Shown here in pieces: positions 59,857 to 64,000 of a DNA stretch of 64,000 nt. The first letter of the stretch is position 1; each line of letters starts with the position of its first letter. The translations under genes and the position numbers were made by a program. This stretch comes from Maricaulis sp. GTDB taxonomy: Bacteria; Pseudomonadota; Alphaproteobacteria; Caulobacterales; Maricaulaceae. The notes beneath the pieces were generated by a model, which did not search any database, was not told where the DNA came from, and saw nothing but the letters and a program-made list of their open reading frames with translations. The DNA lies in assembly GCF_030149425.1 (NCBI RefSeq), contig NZ_JASBRQ010000088.1, positions 62,001 through 126,000 of the forward strand, read 5' to 3'.

Positions 59857-60585
59857 ATGCCCCGCGCCGACAAATACCTCGTTGAACATGGCTATTTCGA
59901 CACCCGCGCCCGCGCCCAGGCGGCGATCGAAGCGGGCCGGGTGGTGGTCGATGGCCAGGTGGTCCGCAAGGCCTCGCAGAAAATCGACCCCGGGGCTGTT
60001 ATCGAAGCTGAAGCCGCCCACCCCTATGTCAGCCGCGCGGCTTTGAAACTGGTCGAGGCCCTGGATCGCTTCGATATCAATCCGAAGGGGCTGACCTGCC
60101 TCGATGTCGGTTCTTCAACCGGCGGGTTTTCCGAGGTGTTGCTCGAGCGCGGTGCAGCCAAGGTTTTTGCCGTTGATGTGGGACGGGAGCAGTTGCATTC
60201 CAAGCTGCGCGGGGATGAGCGTATCGTTTCGCTGGAAGGCCAGGATGCGCGTCAGTTGAGCTCTGACGAGATCACCGAGCCGCCTCAGCTTATCGTCTGC
60301 GATGCCAGCTTTATCTCATTGCTCAAAGTCATCCCGGTCCCGCTCTCCCTGGCCGCACCGGATGCCGTTTTCATCGGCCTGATCAAACCGCAATTCGAGG
60401 TCGGCCGCGACGGCCTGGCCCGGGGCGGGCTGGTCAAGGATGAAGTCCTGCGGGACAAGGCCGTCGCCCGCGTGCGAGGCGCACTGGACGGGCTAGAGGG
60501 TTTTGGTGTTGTCGATGTCATCGAGAGCCCGATCACCGGCGGAGACGGGAATCTGGAATATCTGGTGCTGGCGCGGCGGGGGTGA
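59857..60585 (+). CDS. tlyA: TlyA-family rRNA methyltransferase/haemolysin A homologue
   Basis: A 242-residue protein with an N-terminal S4 RNA-binding domain (ARAQAAIEAGRVVVDGQVV) and a FtsJ-like methyltransferase domain (CLDVGSSTGGFSEVLLERGAAKVFAVDVG, LIVCDASFISL, VGLIKPQFEVG). Members methylate ribose in 16S/23S rRNA. It belongs to the extended xseB-ispA-dxs neighbourhood. Confidence 0.9.
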   Translation: MPRADKYLVEHGYFDTRARAQAAIEAGRVVVDGQVVRKASQKIDPGAVIEAEAAHPYVSRAALKLVEALDRFDINPKGLTCLDVGSSTGGFSEVLLERGAAKVFAVDVGREQLHSKLRGDERIVSLEGQDARQLSSDEITEPPQLIVCDASFISLLKVIPVPLSLAAPDAVFIGLIKPQFEVGRDGLARGGLVKDEVLRDKAVARVRGALDGLEGFGVVDVIESPITGGDGNLEYLVLARRG

Positions 60586-60601
60586 GGGCTCGGATCGGCC
60601 C

Positions 60602-60649
60602 CGTCGCAGGCATGAGATTTAGGGGAAGGCTTGGTGTGGTGACCAATCC
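60602..60649. repeat. 48-bp imperfect direct repeat, left copy
   Basis: Begins CGTCGCAGGC and contains AAGGCTTGGT and CCAATCC. It is repeated at 61629-61676; together they flank the gene at 60740-61603. Confidence 0.6.
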
Positions 60650-60739
60650 TTGTTCCGGGCTGAAGGCTGGCGGCTTTTGGCCTCACCATGTTAATGCTTC
60701 TACCTGGACAAGGCGAAGCAGACATGGTGGCCGGGCGGA

Positions 60740-61603
60740 ATGACTGTATCAACGCGCAATCCGATCGTTTCCAGATTACAAGCTAATGCGAAGGCAGGCC
60801 AACGTATCAAGCTGGTCCTGGTGGGGGTGTTCTGGCTGGTCCTCATGCTGGTCAACTGGCCGCAATGGTTGTTTGGGACCGCTTTCGGGGCGCTGTTGCC
60901 AACGACATGGACGAGTTTGGTGGCCCTGGAGCTGGGTCCGGTCGCTCTGGTCACTCTTGCCCTGAATGCTGTATTTGTATTTCTCGTCGTGCGCTGGGTC
61001 AGGCCATCCACCACGAACGCAGCCGACATGCTCGACAATCCCGTGCTGCTATCGCTCAAGAAACGTGGCATCGATCCAGAAGTGGCGCTCAACGAATTCC
61101 AGCAGGCCTATGACGACGGCAGATTCGTGGAGACCGAAGAGCTGATCGCGACGCCCTCCTGGGCCTTCATGACACCGCCGGCAAATGCGAAGATTGTCCG
61201 TATGACGGACTGTGCCTGGCTCTATTTTCGGGCGTCCGGTGCAGAACTGCTGGCAAAGGCGGGGGCCATGAGCGGCGCGCTTACCGCCCGGCAGGCCGAC
61301 CTCGTTGCGAAGTCTGCTAAAGATGCCGATACGGTTGTCATTCGCACCACGACGACGCGCAACAGCCTGAATGAAATCGCTTGCTCGCCAAAGGATGTAA
61401 GCCGCTTGGTGAAATTTTTCACCAGCCACAATCCCGGTATTGTCGTGGGCTGGACCAAGGAGCGTGAAGCCTTGTGGAATGAAAGCCCAAAGGCCTTTGT
61501 AGAAGCCGAACCCTCGCATGCCACATCCGCTGCTGACACCCGCACATCACGTGACGCTATGGAGGTCGCGGAAAACCTGACAGACAAGCTGTCGCTCGAT
61601 TAA
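60740..61603 (+). CDS. Membrane protein of unknown function
   Basis: A 287-residue protein with two hydrophobic segments (LVLVGVFWLVLMLVNWPQWLF and LALNAVFVFLVVRWV) near the N-terminus and a soluble C-terminal domain without recognised motifs. Direct repeats flank the gene (60602-60649 and 61629-61676), so it may be a recent insertion or duplication unit. Confidence 0.7.
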   Translation: MTVSTRNPIVSRLQANAKAGQRIKLVLVGVFWLVLMLVNWPQWLFGTAFGALLPTTWTSLVALELGPVALVTLALNAVFVFLVVRWVRPSTTNAADMLDNPVLLSLKKRGIDPEVALNEFQQAYDDGRFVETEELIATPSWAFMTPPANAKIVRMTDCAWLYFRASGAELLAKAGAMSGALTARQADLVAKSAKDADTVVIRTTTTRNSLNEIACSPKDVSRLVKFFTSHNPGIVVGWTKEREALWNESPKAFVEAEPSHATSAADTRTSRDAMEVAENLTDKLSLD

Positions 61604-61628
61604 AGAACTGCTCCAGATCGAAAGCCGC

Positions 61629-61676
61629 CGTCGCAGGCCTGGAATCTACGGCAAGGCTTGGTTTAGCAGCCAATCC
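61629..61676. repeat. 48-bp imperfect direct repeat, right copy
   Basis: Same 48-bp unit as 60602-60649, roughly three-quarters identical by eye. It is followed by a second palindromic stretch (CCGGCGC-tt-tGCGCCGG, about 61708-61725). Confidence 0.6.
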
Positions 61677-61766
61677 AGACACCACTTCTCCCCGGGGAGA
61701 GGTGGGCCGGCGCTTTGCGCCGGGTCGGAGCGGGGGAGAGGGGGCGTTCAATATGGCGCTGCGCCT

Positions 61767-62462
61767 CTACTCGTTCACATACGCCTCGTACGGCCGCCAG
61801 ATACCGTCGGACCCCTCGCACATATAGATCTCGCGATAGCTCACCTCGCCATACTGATTGTATTGCGGTGCGTTGCGGTATTCGCAGGTCCAGTAGTCAT
61901 TCGATGAGGCCTGGTAGGTGCGGGCCTGGGTGTTCTCTCGTCCGCCGAGCAGATCGACATTGGAACCGCGGTCATACTCGTACTCATAACGGTCATCATA
62001 GCCCTGGTCGCGATAGTCGCGATTGTCGTAGCGGCTGTCATGGCGCTGATCCTGATACCGGCGATCATCATAGCGGCGCTGATAGCGCAGGTGTTCGCAA
62101 TCTTCACCGCTCGCCAGGCCCGCGCCGATGACGGCACCGAAACCGGCACCGGCAATGGTGGCGACGGCCTCGTCATTATCATTGTCGCGATGACGGTGAC
62201 GGCGGTGATGGTAGTGCCGGCCGCGGCGATGGCGGTCATAGCGGTGGCCACGGCGGTGATGTCGGTAGTCGCGGTCGTCATTATCGTCCGCCAGCTCATT
62301 GCCGACAATGGCGCCGAGAATACCGCCGAAGATCGCGCCGGCGACCTGACGGTCTTCGCGTTCATCGACGCATTCCGCATAGGTCTGGCCCTGGGCCATG
62401 GCGGCCGGGGCGAACAGGGCGAGGGCGGTGGCGCTCAACAGGGCGCTGGCAACGAGTTTCAT
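61767..62462 (-). CDS. Exported Arg/Tyr-rich glycine-zipper protein
   Basis: A 231-residue protein; ATG 62462 has AAGGAG 8 nt upstream. The signal peptide ends AAMAQG. Two glycine-zipper segments (VAGAIFGGILGAIVGNELA and AGAGFGAVIGAGLASGE) are separated by a His/Arg-rich stretch (HHRRGHRYDRHRRG). The C-terminal part has a conserved YWTCEYR...YMCEGSDG pair of cysteines. It is related in design to the next gene leftward of the window edge. Probably an envelope protein. Confidence 0.75.
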   Translation of the reverse strand: MKLVASALLSATALALFAPAAMAQGQTYAECVDEREDRQVAGAIFGGILGAIVGNELADDNDDRDYRHHRRGHRYDRHRRGRHYHHRRHRHRDNDNDEAVATIAGAGFGAVIGAGLASGEDCEHLRYQRRYDDRRYQDQRHDSRYDNRDYRDQGYDDRYEYEYDRGSNVDLLGGRENTQARTYQASSNDYWTCEYRNAPQYNQYGEVSYREIYMCEGSDGIWRPYEAYVNE

Positions 62463-62690
62463 GCGCATCTCTCCTTCAAGCGAGTTTACACTCAAACGCT
62501 TGCTTCTTGAGCCGCACCCTAGCCCTGGCGCGATGAGCCTTGCATGAACGGCTGCTCCCATTGCTTGCAAATCCCGCGCCCGGCCAGGCGCTGCGGCGCA
62601 AAAGGCAGGGTTTCGACGGGGCTGGAAAAGAAAGGCCGGCCCTCCTGGGGAGAGCCGGCCAGTCACGTCCGGGAACGTGTTCGGTTGGGC

Positions 62691-64000
62691 CTATTGGCGG
62701 CGAGCCACTTGCCAGTCGCCATAGGCGTCGCGGCACATGCGGACTTCGTCCAGCGAATAGGTGCCGTCGGGCATGTAGATCTCGGCATCGCCCCAGCGGC
62801 ATTCGCGATCATTATACCAGTAGGTGTCGCGGATAATGATCGAGCCGCGCAGACCCGAGTGCGGATTGCCCCAGTAGTAAGGCTCGCCATACTCGAAAGC
62901 GTAGTTGACGGCGTACTGGTACTGGGCGCGGTCGCAATCGTCGAAATTATCTGCGGCCGAGCCGATCAGGGCACCGAAACCTGCGCCGAGGAGGGCGCCG
63001 ACAGCGGCGTCGTCATCATTGGCGGCAACGCCTCCGATAATGGCTCCCAGGATGGCGCCGACAACGGCTCCGTCATTGCTGTTATCGTAGCGGCAGACCC
63101 CGTCATAATAGGCGAACTGGCGGCGGTCATAGCCATGGCTGTAATAGCGGTTGTGATAGCGCCAGCGGGTCGAGGGACCGTAATGACCGTAATAGGTGTT
63201 ATAGCCCCAGCCATGGTTCAGATGGCGTAGCCAGCGGGTCTGCTGGCGCAGGCGGCGCTGATCACGGTAGAAGTCACGGCGGCGTTCTGCCCGGCGCCAG
63301 CGGCGCTCATCACGACGGCGTTCGGCACGATATTCCCAGCGGTCACGGCGAATATCATAGCGGTGCTGACGGCGCTGCTCCCGGCGCCATTCGCGGCGGT
63401 CCCAGGCGTCGTAGCGATCGCTGCGGCGTTCGCGGCGGCTCTCATAATAACGGCGGTCACGGCGGGTATCGGCATCATTGATACGATCCCGGCGGCGATC
63501 ATAGCGGTCTTCGCGGCGGTCGCGGCGACGATCGGCCCGGTCCTCGGCCCGGTCACGGCGGCGGTCAAAGCGCAGGTCGGAATTGTCGCGGCGACGCTCG
63601 ACGCGGTCCTGACGGCGTTCGCGGCGTTCTGCTTCGTTCACCGCACGCTCGGCGGCGCGTCCGACCAGCCCGTTGGATTCCTGGCGGCGTTCACGGCGTT
63701 CGGCTCGCTCCTGGGCGAAGCGGCGTTCCTGCCGGTTCTCCGCGCGATTCTCGCGTCTTTGCTGCCGGTTCTCGGTGCGGTTTTCGCGGCGTTGCTGACG
63801 GTTTTCCGTGCGGTTCTCACGGCGCTGCCGGTTTTCCGCCCGGTTCTCCTGGCGCTGACGATTTCCGGCCCGGTTCTCCTGGCGCTGACGGTTTTCGGCG
63901 CGATTCTCGCGCCGTTGCTGCCGGTTCTCGGTCCGGTTTTCTCGTCGTTGCTGTCGGTTCTCGGTGCGGTTCTCGCGTCGTTGCTGACGGTTTTCCGTGC
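62691..64000 (-). CDS. Arg-rich repeat protein with glycine zipper (5' end beyond window)
   Basis: The frame is open to the right edge, so at least 435 residues are encoded and the N-terminus lies outside the window. The part nearest the edge consists of an 11-residue repeat, consensus TENRQQRRENR, with about ten imperfect copies (33-bp DNA repeats, about 63700-64000). Next comes an Arg/Asp-rich region (RRDRREDRYDRRRDR), two glycine-zipper segments (VVGAILGAIIGG and VGALLGAGFGALIG) and a C-terminal domain with paired cysteines like that of the 61767 gene. An internal GTG at 63641 is not a good start. Nucleic-acid or anionic-surface binding is conceivable; the function is unknown. Confidence 0.7.
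   Translation of the reverse strand, partial: TENRQQRRENRTENRQQRRENRTENRQQRRENRAENRQRQENRAGNRQRQENRAENRQRRENRTENRQQRRENRTENRQQRRENRAENRQERRFAQERAERRERRQESNGLVGRAAERAVNEAERRERRQDRVERRRDNSDLRFDRRRDRAEDRADRRRDRREDRYDRRRDRINDADTRRDRRYYESRRERRSDRYDAWDRREWRREQRRQHRYDIRRDRWEYRAERRRDERRWRRAERRRDFYRDQRRLRQQTRWLRHLNHGWGYNTYYGHYGPSTRWRYHNRYYSHGYDRRQFAYYDGVCRYDNSNDGAVVGAILGAIIGGVAANDDDAAVGALLGAGFGALIGSAADNFDDCDRAQYQYAVNYAFEYGEPYYWGNPHSGLRGSIIIRDTYWYNDRECRWGDAEIYMPDGTYSLDEVRMCRDAYGDWQVARRQ

Noticed and set aside
63700-64000. CRISPR array
   Set aside because: The 33-bp repeats are coding, have no unique spacers and encode an Arg/Asn/Gln-rich peptide repeat.
1-64000. tRNA, rRNA or known riboswitch
   Set aside because: No cloverleaf, rRNA signature or recognised riboswitch core was seen on either strand by eye.

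Overview
The window is a high-GC alphaproteobacterial chromosome, probably of the Maricaulales/Hyphomonadaceae-Caulobacterales group. That placement is an inference from gene content (TIGR02301-type protein, BdhA, DmdC-like acyl-CoA dehydrogenase, an xseB-ispA-dxs...tlyA cluster) and base composition. A roughly 28.6 kb integrative element interrupts it. The host DNA (1-510 and 29105-64000) is ordinary housekeeping sequence: ygfZ-like, glycosyltransferase 9, pyrC-like dihydroorotase, a MacAB-type exporter, NUDIX, bdhA, yaaA, D-2-hydroxyacid dehydrogenase, Sua5/TsaC, YceI/cytochrome b561, acyl-CoA dehydrogenase, two tandem signal peptidases, xseB-ispA-dxs, LytTR, amidohydrolase, tlyA, and two Arg/Tyr-rich glycine-zipper proteins at the right edge.

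The element lies between two 7-bp copies of GCCGACC (511-517 and 29105-29111). It splits the host DNA-3-methyladenine glycosylase I gene (tag, minus strand) into codons 1-173 (29105-29623) and the last 20 codons plus stop (448-510). The lost tail carries two of the four zinc ligands of Tag. A large serine recombinase sits at the left end and reads outward into the host tag tail. At the right end the element carries a complete second tag gene and a double-HTH (XRE-like) reading frame. All junctions are in frame. In the integrated state the recombinase ends with the Tag tail and the HTH frame is fused to the Tag head. In the predicted circle the recombinase would run straight into the HTH domain (494 + 155 residues). 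This is an integration-dependent protein switch.

Element layout, left to right: serine recombinase 1; an XRE regulator with a RuvC-like protein; a type III CBASS module (CD-NTase, bacterial HORMA, TRIP13-like AAA ATPase) followed by a membrane-anchored protein of unknown family in the effector position and a membrane HerA-like ATPase; serine recombinase 2 with a small upstream gene; a P-loop ATPase with a possible replication or helicase role; a DUF3768 protein; two TraG/VirD4-like ATPases, one with a C-terminal nuclease-like domain; a short tyrosine recombinase; a VirB2-like pilin; a lipoprotein and a secreted protein; a graspetide-like RiPP cluster (EreA/ChaN-like exoprotein, precursor peptide, ATP-grasp ligase, HlyD, C39-peptidase ABC exporter, thioredoxin-like protein); a 65-bp duplicated gene end; then tag and the HTH frame. 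No relaxase was recognised.

Five copies of a 33-bp hyphenated palindrome (13-7-13) lie at module boundaries in the left half of the element. One is inside the 3' end of recombinase 2. They are either operators of an element-encoded regulator or recombination sites for recombinase 2. A second palindrome (AACACT-N9-AGTGTT) occurs upstream of the tyrosine recombinase and the lipoprotein gene. No rRNA, tRNA or CRISPR array was seen.
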